Below are positions 16,026 to 24,748 of a stretch of 64,000 nucleotides of DNA, piece by piece (position 1 is the first letter of the stretch; the number at the start of each line of letters is the position of its first letter). Where the stretch lies: contig NZ_CP022527.1 in assembly GCF_002237445.1 (NCBI RefSeq), forward strand, positions 2,046,001 through 2,110,000. The letters run 5' to 3'. A program made the translations under genes and the position numbers. A model generated the notes under the pieces. That model saw only the letters and a program-made list of their open reading frames with translations, was not told the origin of the DNA and ran no database searches. Source of the stretch: Neisseria sp. KEM232. GTDB lineage: Bacteria; Pseudomonadota; Gammaproteobacteria; Burkholderiales; Neisseriaceae.

Positions 16026-16913
16026 ATGTCCGCCATCGAACCCATCCGCCAGCTCACCCTGATCGGCGTCGGCCTGATCGGCGGCTCGTTCGCCCTCGAT
16101 TTGAAACGGCTCGGCCTGGTGCGCCACGTTGCGGGCGTCGACACCGATGCCGCCAACCTCGAACGCGCCCTGGAGCGGCGGGTAATCGACAGCGCCTCCT
16201 GCGACATTTCCGCCGCCAACGTCGGCAAAGCGGAACTGGTGCTCATCGCCACCCCCGTTGCCGCCCTCGCCGCCGTTTGCAGCGCCGCCGCCCCCCTGCT
16301 GCGTGCCGACGCCATCGTCAGCGACGTCGGCAGCACCAAACAGTCCGCCCTCGCCGCCTTTGCCGAACACCTGCCGCAGCACTTGCCGCGCTGCGTCGCC
16401 GCCCACCCCATCGCCGGTTCCGACCGCCACGGCGCACTGGCCGCGCAATTCGGCCTCTACCGCAACAAAAAACTCGTTATCTGCCCGCACGAAGGCCAGC
16501 AGCCCGCCGCCGCCGGACGCATCGCCGCCCTATGGAAGGCCGTCGGCGCACAGGTGCACCGCATGGACGCGGCGGAACACGATGCCGTTTTCGCCGCCGT
16601 TTCCCACCTGCCCCACCTGCTCGCCTTCGCCTACGTCGGCCAGATCCGCGAACATCCCGACGCGCAAACCTTCCTCGACTTCGCCGCCAGCGGTTTCCGC
16701 GACTTCACCCGCATCGCATCCAGCCACCCCGCCGTCTGGCGCGACATCGCCCTCGCCAACCGCGGCTTCCTGCAACAGCTCGCCGCCGCCCAGCGCGCCC
16801 AGCTCGAACGTTTGGAAACCATGCTGCAAAACGGCGACGCCGACGGCCTCTACCGCTACTTCGCCGCCGCCAAACAAACGCGCGACGAATGGCTGGACAA
16901 GCAGGACGGCTGA
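16026..16913 (+). CDS. tyrA: Prephenate dehydrogenase
   Basis: 295 aa. The N-terminal Rossmann fold has LTLIGVGLIGGSFALDLK (NAD-binding GxGLIGGS). Catalytic-region motifs are AHPIAGSDRHG and the helical C-terminal SHLPHLLAFAY. It oxidises prephenate to 4-hydroxyphenylpyruvate in tyrosine synthesis. No chorismate mutase or ACT domain is attached. The GTPDHA-like residues of arogenate enzymes are not evident, so prephenate is the likely substrate. Confidence 0.93.
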   Translation: MSAIEPIRQLTLIGVGLIGGSFALDLKRLGLVRHVAGVDTDAANLERALERRVIDSASCDISAANVGKAELVLIATPVAALAAVCSAAAPLLRADAIVSDVGSTKQSALAAFAEHLPQHLPRCVAAHPIAGSDRHGALAAQFGLYRNKKLVICPHEGQQPAAAGRIAALWKAVGAQVHRMDAAEHDAVFAAVSHLPHLLAFAYVGQIREHPDAQTFLDFAASGFRDFTRIASSHPAVWRDIALANRGFLQQLAAAQRAQLERLETMLQNGDADGLYRYFAAAKQTRDEWLDKQDG

Positions 16914-17241
16914 GGCCGTCTGAAAACTTGTGCATGCAAGGTTTTAGATGGCCTTCGGGCGGATGGCGGATATCACATGGAACACGTGCATCGTTTGGGC
17001 AACATCCCTATCTATAACCCGTACAGCGTTTGCCGCCGACAACCGCCACCGACGGCATTCACGACACGGATTATTTGTATGCGAAAAATTTGAGCAAGAA
17101 CGTTTGGAATCAGAAAAAGGCCGTCTGAAAACCCTGTGAATTCAAGGTTTTCAGACGGCCTTTGGGAATTTTGAAACCGCGTAAGCGGCAAAGCCTTACA
17201 CTCTACGCTTCGCCTGTTAGGGTGTTGACAATCGATACACC
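16914..17241. other. Gene-free stretch
   Basis: 328 bases. They contain an imperfect DUS hairpin directly after tyrA (16914-16957), a strong inverted DUS pair at 17116-17163, and a mini MITE-like repeat at 17218-17244. The short open frames in between have no coding character. Confidence 0.6.
17116..17163. terminator. Inverted DUS pair
   Basis: AAAGGCCGTCTGAAAACC at 17116-17133 pairs exactly with 17146-17163. Confidence 0.75.
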
Positions 17242-17244
17242 CTA
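17218..17244. repeat. 27-bp mini version of the MITE-like repeat
   Basis: TAGGGTGTTGACAATC followed directly by GATACACCCTA, that is, the two ends of the family with no interior. The terminal CTA (17242-17244) is the complement of the TAG stop of the lipoprotein gene on the minus strand. Confidence 0.6.
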
Positions 17245-17652
17245 GAAACTTTGTTTTAAACCCTGAATGCCTTTCTTACATTCGTTGAGCGAAACAGTTT
17301 CGAAATGCGGGCGTCCGACCCATACGCCCATATCTATACTTGCACGTACGCAGCGCGTTTCATTTGGTTTTAGCTCAACCAAGGTGCTGCGTTTTGCTTC
17401 CGTTTGCGCCCAAACATCATACTCTCCGGGCGGCAGTTCTTTTTCCACGTAGCCCCCGTTGCGCAGGCGACCGATAATTGTATCGTTTGCTGCAACTTTA
17501 AAATGTGTACCACCACCTACAAACGCTTTCGGCCGGTAGACATAGAGCATTGCCTGGCCTTCGGAAGGCTGTTTGAAGCTGTCAAATTGCGTTCCGGTTG
17601 CGGCACAGGCCGAAAGCATTAAAGCGGCAAGAGACATGGGTAAAAATTTCAC
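17242..17652 (-). CDS. DUF2846 lipoprotein
   Basis: 136 aa with a lipoprotein signal (MKFLPMSLAALMLSAC, lipid Cys16). The mature domain matches DUF2846: AMLYVYRPKAFVGGG, then GGYVEKELPPGEYDVWA and a late FETVSLNECKKGI. It is probably anchored in the outer membrane and of unknown function. Its TAG stop coincides with the end of a mini MITE-like repeat. It is followed upstream on the minus strand by the truncated ligA. Confidence 0.8.
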   Translation of the reverse strand: MKFLPMSLAALMLSACAATGTQFDSFKQPSEGQAMLYVYRPKAFVGGGTHFKVAANDTIIGRLRNGGYVEKELPPGEYDVWAQTEAKRSTLVELKPNETRCVRASIDMGVWVGRPHFETVSLNECKKGIQGLKQSF

Positions 17653-17749
17653 AATCTATTTCCTTTTGTTAAATGGGTTTAAAGTTTGATAATTTTACAC
17701 ATTCATTTTTAAACTATCAATGATGCCTGACCGATTTATACTGCGCCGA

Positions 17750-19234
17750 TTACTTAGGTTGCAGAATGCAGGCACTCACGCGGGTTTTGGGCTTTGCAGA
17801 AACCCGTGTGGGTAGATAAAAAAGGCCGTCTGAAATGGCCGTCTGAAATGGCCGTCTGAAATGGCCGTCTGAAATGGCCGTCTGAAATGGCCGTCTGAAA
17901 TGGCCGTCTGAAATGGCCGTCTGAAATGGCCGTCTGAAATGGCCGTCTGAAATGGCCGTCTGAAATGGCCGTCGGGAGGCTTCGCACTCTGAAGCGGCAG
18001 CAGACGGCGCGGTCTGCACCGGCCGCCGCTCGAAAATCACGCGCACCACTTCGGGAATCACGTCGCCCGCGCGGCGCACCACCACGGTGTCGCCCACGCG
18101 CACGTCTTTGCGCGACACTTCGTCTTGGTTGTGCAGCGTGGCGTTGGTTACGGTAACGCCGCCGACAAACACGGGCTGCAAACGGGCAACGGGCGTTACC
18201 GCGCCGGTGCGGCCGATCTGCACGTCGATGGCTTCCACGGTGGTGAGGGCTTCTTCGGCGGGGAATTTGTGCGCAATCGCCCAGCGCGGCGCGCGCGAGA
18301 TGAAACCGAGTTCGCGCTGCTGCGCCAAACTGTTTACCTTGACGACCATGCCGTCGATTTCATAGGGCAGGGCGGGGCGTTTTTGCTGCATTTGTTCGTA
18401 AAATGCCAAAACTTCGGCGATATTGCCGAAACAGCCGTAATTGCCCTCGGGCAGGCTGAAACCGAGTGTGCCGCAGTATTCCAGTTCCTGAATATGGGAT
18501 TCGGCGGCAAAACCGCCTTCCTGCCGCGCGATGCTGTATGGGAAAAAATGCAGTTTGCGCTGCGCGGTAATGCGCGAATCGAGCTGGCGCAGGCTGCCCG
18601 CCGCCGCGTTGCGCGGGTTGGCAAAGGGTTTTTGGCCGGCTTCTTCCTGACGGCAGTTGAATGCGGCGAAATCGGCTTTGAGCATTAACACTTCGCCGCG
18701 TATTTCGATCAGCGCGGGCGTGTTTTCTCCGTGCAGCCGCAGCGGGATGTTGGAGACGGTTTTCACGTTTTGCGTAACGTCTTCGCCCGTTGCACCGTCG
18801 CCGCGCGTGGCCGCCTGCACCAATACGCCGTCGCGGTAGAGCAGGCTGATGGCGAGGCCGTCGAACTTGGGTTCGATGACATATTGCGGATTGGCGCCAC
18901 CCAAGCCGCCGCGCACGCGCTCGTCAAACGCCAGCATTTCGGCATGGTCGAACGCGCCTTGTGCGTCTTGCGGCGAAAAGGCGTTGGTAAGCGAAAGCAT
19001 GGGGACTTCGTGGCGCACTTCGTCAAAGCCCGATAAAGGCGCGCTGCCGACGCGCTGGGTGGGGCTGTCGGGCAGTTTCAACTCGGGATGCGCCGCTTCG
19101 AGGGCTTCCAGTTCGCGAAACAGGCGGTCGTATTCGGCATCGGGCACGCTGGGCGCGTCGAGCGTGTAGTATTCGTAGCCGTAGCGGTTGATAAGGTCGG
19201 TTAATTCACGGATTTTTTGTGCGGTGTCGTTCAT
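17750..19234 (-). pseudogene. ligA: NAD-dependent DNA ligase cut off by a tandem DUS array
   Basis: ATG 19234 opens a normal LigA: the Ia domain (YYTLDAPSVPDAEYDRL), the adenylation motif EPKFDGLAIS with catalytic Lys, TRGDGATGEDVT, SLRQLDSRITAQRKL, VVKVNSL, and the OB-fold entry GGVTVTNATLHN and GDVIPEVVRV. Homology stops near residue 405. The frame then crosses an 11-fold repeat of the uptake sequence and a non-homologous tail. The zinc finger, HhH and BRCT domains (about 270 or more residues) are absent. LigA is normally essential, so either the genome has another ligase gene or this is a rearrangement or mis-assembly. Confidence 0.85.
17824..17966. repeat. Tandem array of the DNA uptake sequence, 11 units of 13 bp
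   Basis: Eleven exact head-to-tail copies of GGCCGTCTGAAAT, followed by a partial GGCCGTC at 17967. Each unit contains the 10-mer core GCCGTCTGAA. The array sits inside ligA in the OB-fold region. Because 13 is not a multiple of 3, its length controls the reading frame. Confidence 0.97.
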
Positions 19235-19320
19235 GGCGTGATGGTATGGGGGTTTCAGACGGCCGTCTGAAAGCGCGGATTCGCAATGATTGGGGAAAGG
19301 CGTTTTTTTACGGGCTGCTC

Positions 19321-19353
19321 AAAGGCCGTCTGAAAACTTTTCAGACGGCCTTT
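19321..19353. terminator. Inverted DUS pair between zipA and ligA
   Basis: 16-base arms 19321-19336 and 19338-19353 with a one-base loop, plus a third copy at about 19358 and a palindromic DUS at 19256-19271. Confidence 0.75.
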
Positions 19354-19379
19354 TGCGTTCAGACGGCCTGCGGCGGCGT

Positions 19380-20858
19380 TTACGAAAACAGACGCTGCGC
19401 CAACTCGCCGCCGGGTTCGATGCCGACTTTCAGCATTTCGTCCTGACGCGCGGCAACGTAGCGGCCGACGTCTTTGAGCCATTCCATCGACAGCTCTTCC
19501 AGTTTGTCGTTCACCAAATCCAAGCCCAGTTCGCTGGAAAAACGCACGGTCAGATCCATGAAGCGGTCGAAGTTTTTGCTGCCTGCGGGCACGTTGGGGA
19601 TGTCGAACAGGATGCTGAAGCCTTTATAGGGTTGTGAGGCCAAAAGGGCGGCGGTGAAGGCGCTGCCGTCCATGGTGACAATGCTGAACAGCGTGCGGCC
19701 GTCGCCGCCGTCGAGATGGAAGGCGCCGTCGTGGCCGAGGGCGAAGCCTGCGCGTTCCACGGCGGCACGCAGTTCACTGCCGCTGACGGAAGTACGCGAA
19801 ATCAGGTGCATGGCGATGGTTTGGTCGACGCGCTCGCACAATTCGTCGAGCGGGCGGGCGGTTTCGAGGAAAGCGGGGATGTCCATCAGTTTCATGCCCG
19901 CATCGAGTTTGCCGGCAAATTCGTCCACCTGCCGGCCGAAATCTTCCAACTCCTGCGTGGTGGCCAGCCCCTTGCGCGAGATGGCCTGCATGGCGACGAT
20001 AAAGCCCTGGTAGTAAACGTTGGGCACGGGTTCGACTTCCTGCCACAGGCCGTCCATGGTGCAGCCGGCGATGCGGAAGCGGTGGCGGCCGGAGAAGCGC
20101 GGCAGGGTGCGGAATTCCTGCGGCTCGCGCAGGGCGATGTAGGCCATGTAGTCGAAGCGGGGCTCGAACCAGGGCAATTCCTGTTTGACCATGTCGTCCA
20201 AGTCCATCAGCAGGCGGCCTTTGCGGGCGGCTTTTTCCTGCGCGTGTTCGGGGCTACCGACAGTGGCGAAGGCGTAGGCGTTTTCGGCCGTGCCCTCTTC
20301 TTGCAGGACGGGCTCGTTTTCTTCGGCTTCGGGTTTGCGGTCGGAGAGAATCTGCGCCATGACTTTGGCGGCTTTTTCGCGGGCGAGGCGGCGTTCGCGT
20401 TCGAGTTTTTCGGCAAAGGAGAGCGGGCGGCGCTCTTCTTCGCTTTCTCCTTCTCCATCTTCTTCGTTTTCCGCCACGGCATCGGCGTTTTCAGACGGCC
20501 TCTGTGCTTCGTCGAACAGGTCGGCGGCATTCGGCTCGGGCTGCGGCACGGCGGGTTTTTCGGACGGCTGCGGCGCTTCGGCGGCGGGCGTTTCGATTTG
20601 GGAAACGTCGGCTTCGCGCACGACCACCAGCGGCCTGCCCTGTCTGCCCTGCTCCTCCTGCCGGATGGCGGCCGCGCCGTGCGTTTTGCCGTCGCGCACC
20701 GAATTGGTGTGGCTTTCCATCAGGGCGTCTTTGTCGGAACTGCCGAACTGCTCGCGCATACGGCGGCGGTATTGGTTTTCCTGATACATGTTGTAGGCGA
20801 TCACGCCCAGGATAATCAGCAGGCCGAATGCCGCCGCAATCCAGATTTTTCCGTCCAT
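19380..20858 (-). CDS. zipA: Cell division protein ZipA
   Basis: 492 aa. An N-terminal membrane anchor (IWIAAAFGLLIILGVIAYNMY) is followed by a long Glu/Pro/Ala-rich charged linker and a C-terminal ZipA domain (FRIAGCTMDGLWQEV to FDRFMDLTVRFSSELGLDLV) that binds the FtsZ tail. It tethers FtsZ to the membrane at the division site. It sits upstream of ligA as in other Neisseria, though here a DUS terminator separates them. An in-gene uptake sequence is read as AQRPSENAD in the linker. Confidence 0.9.
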   Translation of the reverse strand: MDGKIWIAAAFGLLIILGVIAYNMYQENQYRRRMREQFGSSDKDALMESHTNSVRDGKTHGAAAIRQEEQGRQGRPLVVVREADVSQIETPAAEAPQPSEKPAVPQPEPNAADLFDEAQRPSENADAVAENEEDGEGESEEERRPLSFAEKLERERRLAREKAAKVMAQILSDRKPEAEENEPVLQEEGTAENAYAFATVGSPEHAQEKAARKGRLLMDLDDMVKQELPWFEPRFDYMAYIALREPQEFRTLPRFSGRHRFRIAGCTMDGLWQEVEPVPNVYYQGFIVAMQAISRKGLATTQELEDFGRQVDEFAGKLDAGMKLMDIPAFLETARPLDELCERVDQTIAMHLISRTSVSGSELRAAVERAGFALGHDGAFHLDGGDGRTLFSIVTMDGSAFTAALLASQPYKGFSILFDIPNVPAGSKNFDRFMDLTVRFSSELGLDLVNDKLEELSMEWLKDVGRYVAARQDEMLKVGIEPGGELAQRLFS

Positions 20859-20942
20859 ATGTTTGTCTGCGGGTTGTGAATCAAACGGCGGCGATTATAA
20901 CGGAAAACCGCAATCTTCATCACTTTTGGCCGCCGCCCGGTT

Positions 20943-21491
20943 TCAGACGGCCGTCTGAAAGCCCCATGCGGCAACGGCGTCCCAATCGAAAAAACGGCCG
21001 GGGTCGCTTTTGCGGCCGGGGGCGATGTGCTCATGGCCGGTAACGGCTTCAATCGGATACTGCGCGCAAAGGGCGGCCAGCAGGCGGCGCAGGCTTTGGT
21101 ATTGCGCGTCGGCAAACGGCTCGAAGTCGCAGCCTTCCATTTCGATGCCGACGGAAAACAGGTTGCATTTTTCCCGCCCGCGAAACGACGACACGCCCGC
21201 GTGATAGGCCGTGTCGTCGCAGGAAACAAACTGCACTGTCTCGCCCGTGCGCGCGATAAAGAAATGGCTGGACACGCGCAAGTCTTTAATCACGCTGAAA
21301 AACGGGTGTTCCGCTTCGTCAATTTGGTTGGCAAACAGCTTTTCCACCACGCCCGTGCCGTATTCGAAAGGCGGCAGCGAAATATTGTGTATCACCGCCA
21401 GCGTGACGCGCTCTCCTGCGGGGCGCGGCTCGCAGTTGGGCGAAAATGCCTGCCGCGCGCCCTGCCAGCGGCCTTGGTTCCATTCGTTCAT
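20943..21491 (-). CDS. ampD: 1,6-anhydro-N-acetylmuramoyl-L-alanine amidase AmpD
   Basis: 182 aa from ATG 21491 (MNEWNQGRW). An amidase-2 fold with zinc ligands: His in AVIHNISLPP, a His in the late GHEHIAPGRKSDPG, and the Asp of that motif. YHAGVSSFRGREKCN is the family's substrate segment. It removes the peptide from anhydromuropeptides in cytosolic wall recycling. The final GFQTAV is encoded by an inverted uptake sequence at 20940-20959, which also carries the stop. Confidence 0.93.
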   Translation of the reverse strand: MNEWNQGRWQGARQAFSPNCEPRPAGERVTLAVIHNISLPPFEYGTGVVEKLFANQIDEAEHPFFSVIKDLRVSSHFFIARTGETVQFVSCDDTAYHAGVSSFRGREKCNLFSVGIEMEGCDFEPFADAQYQSLRRLLAALCAQYPIEAVTGHEHIAPGRKSDPGRFFDWDAVAAWGFQTAV

Positions 21492-21571
21492 CGTTTTGCT
21501 CCAATGTTCGTGCAGGCCGTCTGAAAAAGCATCTGACGGCCTGCACGGGGAAGATTGGTTTTCAGACGGCC

Positions 21572-22013
21572 TCACATCAGCCAGCCGTCGGGCGTAACCG
21601 GGCGGTTGTCGAGCAGGCGCACAATGCCGACGACAACGCGGAAGAGATACCACAACGAAACCAGCCAGAGTATCGGTATGCCGATAAGAATAACGGACAG
21701 CACGCCGCCGACGGCAAAGCCCAGCAGCGTGCCCCAAAACGTGCGGATCAGAAAACGGATATGGTCGGCATAAAACGTGCCCGCCATATCGTCGCCTTTG
21801 ACATAGGCGATGATAACGCCGATCAGCGCCGCCATGCCGCCGGTGAACACCGCCGCCGGTGAACACCGCCGCCGCATACAGGCCGTAAATCACATACATA
21901 TAGTTGCGCCGCCGCTCCTCAGCCGCATCGGGCACGCCGTCCTGCCGCGTTTCCACGCGCACAGGTTCGACATCGATCACATCATCGCGCGCATTGCCGT
22001 TTTGTCTGTCCAT
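21572..22013 (-). pseudogene. DUF4870-like membrane protein split by a 16-bp duplication
   Basis: ATG 22013 opens MDRQNGNARDDVIDVEPV and reaches NYMYVIYGLYAAAVFTGG. There a tandem duplication of 16 bp (21840-21855 and 21856-21871) shifts the frame. Removing one copy joins it to MAALIGVIIAYVKGDDMAGT, three further helices and an end at PDGWLM, giving 141 aa typical of DUF4870-type four-helix membrane proteins. The function is unknown. It lies upstream of ampD on the same strand, 80 bases away. Confidence 0.65.
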
Positions 22014-22151
22014 TGCCGCTCCTTCGCCGCACAAAATGTCAAAAGCCGCACTTTACCCGCGCCGCGCCGACGAAGCAAACAGGCCGTCTGAAATTGCCCG
22101 CCGCAGCCGTTGCCTTTATACTGCCGCCCTTTGTTTTGCGCCTATCCCGTT

Positions 22152-23147
22152 ATGAAAAAAGTGTTTTATACGGTTTTCGCCGCCCTCATATCGGCAGCCG
22201 CCGCCTTTGCCGCCCTGCTGTTCGCGCCGAAAACCCGCCCCGAACCCTACCGCCTCAAAATCGGCAGCGGGCAAGGCATCTCCGCCGTCGGCAGCCGCCT
22301 CGAAGCCGACGGCGTTATCTACAGCCGCCACGTCCTCACCGCCGCCGCCTACCTCACCGGCACCCACAACAAACTGCGCGGCGGCAGCTACAAACTGCCG
22401 CAAACCGCCTCCGCCTGGCAGATTCTGCAAAAACTCAAACGCGGCGACACCGACACCGTCACCATACGCATCATCGAAGGCACACGTTTCGCACAAATGC
22501 GCAAAATCATCGACAACACCGCCGATCTGCAACACGACACCGCAGGCTGGAGCGACGAGCGCCTGCTCAAAGAAATCGACCCCGAAGCCCCCGCCGCGCA
22601 CGCCGAAGGCCTGTTCGCCCCCGACAGCTACGAAACCGACGCCGGCGGCAGCGACCTGCAAATCTACCGCCTGGCCTACCGCACCATGCAGAACAACCTC
22701 GCCGCCGCCTGGGACGAGCGCCAAAGCGGCCTGCCCTACAAAACCCCCTACGAGCTGCTCACCATGGCCAGCATCATCGAAAAGGAAACCGCCCACCCCG
22801 ACGACCGCCGCCACGTCGCCGCCGTCTTCGTCAACCGCCTCAACAGCGGCATGCGCCTGCAAACCGACCCCGCCGTTATCTACGGCATGGGCGACGCCTA
22901 CGCCGGCCGCATCCGCAAAGCCGATTTGCAGCGCGACACCCCCTACAACACCTACACCCGATCCGGCCTCACCCCCACCCCCATCGCCCTGCCCGGCAAA
23001 GCCGCCCTCGAAGCCGCCGCCCACCCCTCGGCGGAAAAATACCTCTACTTCGTTTCCAAAATGGACAACAGCGGCAAAAGCCAGTTCAGCCACACCCTCG
23101 ACGAACACAACGCCGCCGTGCGCCGCTACATTCTGAAACGCAAATAG
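22152..23147 (+). CDS. mltG: Endolytic peptidoglycan transglycosylase MltG
   Basis: 331 aa. A single N-terminal membrane helix (VFYTVFAALISAAAAFAALL) precedes a periplasmic YceG domain. The catalytic Glu is in LLTMASIIEKETAHPDDR. VNRLNSGMRLQTDPAVIYG and YNTYTRSGLTPTPI are the family's other signatures. It cuts nascent glycan strands and sets their length. There is no tmk or pabC neighbour here; pabC is instead fused to pabB at 50.4 kb. Confidence 0.95.
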   Translation: MKKVFYTVFAALISAAAAFAALLFAPKTRPEPYRLKIGSGQGISAVGSRLEADGVIYSRHVLTAAAYLTGTHNKLRGGSYKLPQTASAWQILQKLKRGDTDTVTIRIIEGTRFAQMRKIIDNTADLQHDTAGWSDERLLKEIDPEAPAAHAEGLFAPDSYETDAGGSDLQIYRLAYRTMQNNLAAAWDERQSGLPYKTPYELLTMASIIEKETAHPDDRRHVAAVFVNRLNSGMRLQTDPAVIYGMGDAYAGRIRKADLQRDTPYNTYTRSGLTPTPIALPGKAALEAAAHPSAEKYLYFVSKMDNSGKSQFSHTLDEHNAAVRRYILKRK

Positions 23148-23325
23148 GCTTCGGCGCAGCCAAAACGTGAGATGATATATTGCGGCGTCAACAGCGTATT
23201 TTAAAAATAGTTCTAGTATGTTGTTTTTGTTTGTTATTTAATCTTGACTTTTCATCCGTTTTTGTTTTTGTAAACGACAACGGCGGCCGTCTTTTTCAGA
23301 TGGCCGCTTACTTGTCCCGTGTGTG
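23148..23325. other. AT-rich junction between mltG and the prophage recombinase
   Basis: No gene is seen. The region turns AT-rich at about 23190 and probably holds the left edge of the prophage. No dRS3 word and no direct repeat shared with the 30.85-30.93 kb side could be recognised by eye. Confidence 0.4.
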
Positions 23326-24279
23326 TCAAGCCGTTTGGTAGCGCGTTTTGTCAAACGGTTTGCCGGTCTTGTAGAGGTAGTAGGCTATTTTGGCGAGTTT
23401 TCGCATGATGGCTACGATAATGACCATTTTCGGCTTGTTTGAAAGGTTTGCCGTCAATTTGCCGAATGTGCCTATACGGTAGGCAACGACCGCAGGCATG
23501 TAGAGGGCGGATTTCAGGCGTCTGTTGCCGTAGCGGCTCAGGCGGCCGCGTTTGTCTACGCTTGTTCCCGACTGTTCGATTTTTGGGCTAAGCCCCGCAT
23601 AAGCGACAAATTTGTTTGCGGTTTCAAAATCCTTGCCGGTAAGGTGCGCAAGCAGGGCGGCGGCGGTCTCTTTTCCGATGCCCGGAACGGTTTGCAGGTT
23701 GTCATAGTGGGTTTTCAGGTTGTTTTGCTGCCTGATCAGCCTTTCTATTCGTGTGGCCGTTTGGCTGATTTTTCGCTCTATCAGCAGGATGATTGCCTGA
23801 TGGGTTGCTTTTATGTACTCGTCTGTTGCGGCATGCAGACGGTTGCGGCTTTCTTGCAGCTGCCTTTTCAGCTGGTTTTTCAGGCTGTTGAGCTTGTGCA
23901 GTTCGTCGGCTGCCTGATTGGGGCGGTAGGGCGTCAGCAGGTCTTGATGGCGTTTGGCGTAGTCGGCGATTAAAGCGGCGTCGGTTTTGTCGGTCTTGGT
24001 GTGGCTGAATCTGCTTTTGGCATACTCTTTAATTCTCAGCGGGTTGATAACGTACACGGTTTGATAAGCGGTCAAATACTCGGCTGCCCGTTCGTAGTAG
24101 ATGCCGGTAGCTTCCATGGCGATAACGGCTTTTCTGACTTTGTGGCTTTTCATCCACTTTGTCAGTTCTTCAAAGCCTTGTGTGTCATTCCTGATTTTCA
24201 GGTGGTACGTTTGGCCGTCTGATTTCTCCAATACGGCATCTATGGTTTCCTTCGAGATGTCCAATCCGATTGTGTTCAA
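23326..24279 (-). CDS. Piv-type IS110 recombinase/transposase of the prophage
   Basis: 317 aa. An N-terminal RuvC-like DEDD domain (MNTIGLDISKETIDAVL, then AVIAMEATGIYYERAAEYL and KTDKTDAALIADYA) is followed by a coiled-coil linker and the C-terminal transposase_20 domain (VPGIGKETAAALLAHL, and FVAYAGLSPKIEQSGTSV with the catalytic Ser region). In Neisseria such genes travel with Nf-type filamentous phages and mediate their integration. Length is intact and all motifs are present, so it is probably active. Confidence 0.88.
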   Translation of the reverse strand: MNTIGLDISKETIDAVLEKSDGQTYHLKIRNDTQGFEELTKWMKSHKVRKAVIAMEATGIYYERAAEYLTAYQTVYVINPLRIKEYAKSRFSHTKTDKTDAALIADYAKRHQDLLTPYRPNQAADELHKLNSLKNQLKRQLQESRNRLHAATDEYIKATHQAIILLIERKISQTATRIERLIRQQNNLKTHYDNLQTVPGIGKETAAALLAHLTGKDFETANKFVAYAGLSPKIEQSGTSVDKRGRLSRYGNRRLKSALYMPAVVAYRIGTFGKLTANLSNKPKMVIIVAIMRKLAKIAYYLYKTGKPFDKTRYQTA

Positions 24280-24581
24280 GGGACTTTCCTTATTTATGCA
24301 GCCTGCTTACGCGGCTAAGATGATATTCAATCTTGATTTTACGGGTTGGGCGGTTCGGCAATTCTCACGTACAGCTTTCTAAACTCAGGCCGTTTTGCTG
24401 CCTGAACCGCCCCGGCTTTCTTTTGCGCAAACAAAAGCCTGTAAACCGTCTGGGTGCAAAGGGTTTACAGGCTGCTGCTCGGTTTGACGGGTGGGGGCTA
24501 CTTGCCTGCAAAAGACACTGTGCAAACGCTTGGGCGTTTACACAGTGTCTTTCACAGTCAAGCAGCTGGATTTTTTGCTCA
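24280..24581. other. Prophage intergenic region with two strong stem-loops
   Basis: 302 bases without a gene. Two hairpins stand out: 12-bp perfect arms at 24436-24447 and 24462-24473, and 18-base arms with one mismatch at 24511-24528 and 24535-24552. Such hairpins in filamentous phages can be terminators, a packaging signal or part of the replication origin. Confidence 0.6.
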
Positions 24582-24734
24582 TCAAAATCCATGTACTTTT
24601 AAAAAAATCAAACCCACAATTATCAAAATAACGATTACAAAGAAAGGCCAACGGATTTTAAGACCTTTCCATCCCTTTCTTTCATAAACTGTTGCTACCA
24701 ATATTCCTAAAAAAAATGCTAAAAAAGGATGCAT
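24582..24734 (-). CDS. Small phage membrane protein (50 aa)
   Basis: ATG 24734 gives a 50-residue protein: a short helix (MHPFLAFFLGILVATVY), a basic loop ERKGWKGLKIRW and a second helix (PFFVIVILIIVGLIFL). It lies 14 bases after the stop of zot, on the same strand, between zot and the recombinase. The function is unknown; size and topology recall small inovirus membrane proteins. Confidence 0.5.
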   Translation of the reverse strand: MHPFLAFFLGILVATVYERKGWKGLKIRWPFFVIVILIIVGLIFLKVHGF

Positions 24735-24748
24735 AAATTCCCCACTAT

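Noticed and set aside
16948..17139. A 63-codon plus-strand frame after tyrA
   Set aside because: It overlaps uptake words, has no ribosome-binding site and no protein-like composition.
17824..17966. Possible CRISPR array
   Set aside because: Units are 13 bp with no spacers; it is a tandem uptake-sequence repeat and no cas genes are near.
17754..17987. Repetitive FQTAISDGHFRRP-type peptide as a real repeat protein
   Set aside because: The peptide is only the three-frame reading of the 13-bp tandem uptake sequence.
22013..23170. Arg/Pro/His-rich plus-strand frame over mltG
   Set aside because: Out-of-frame read of mltG, whose own frame has the full YceG signature.
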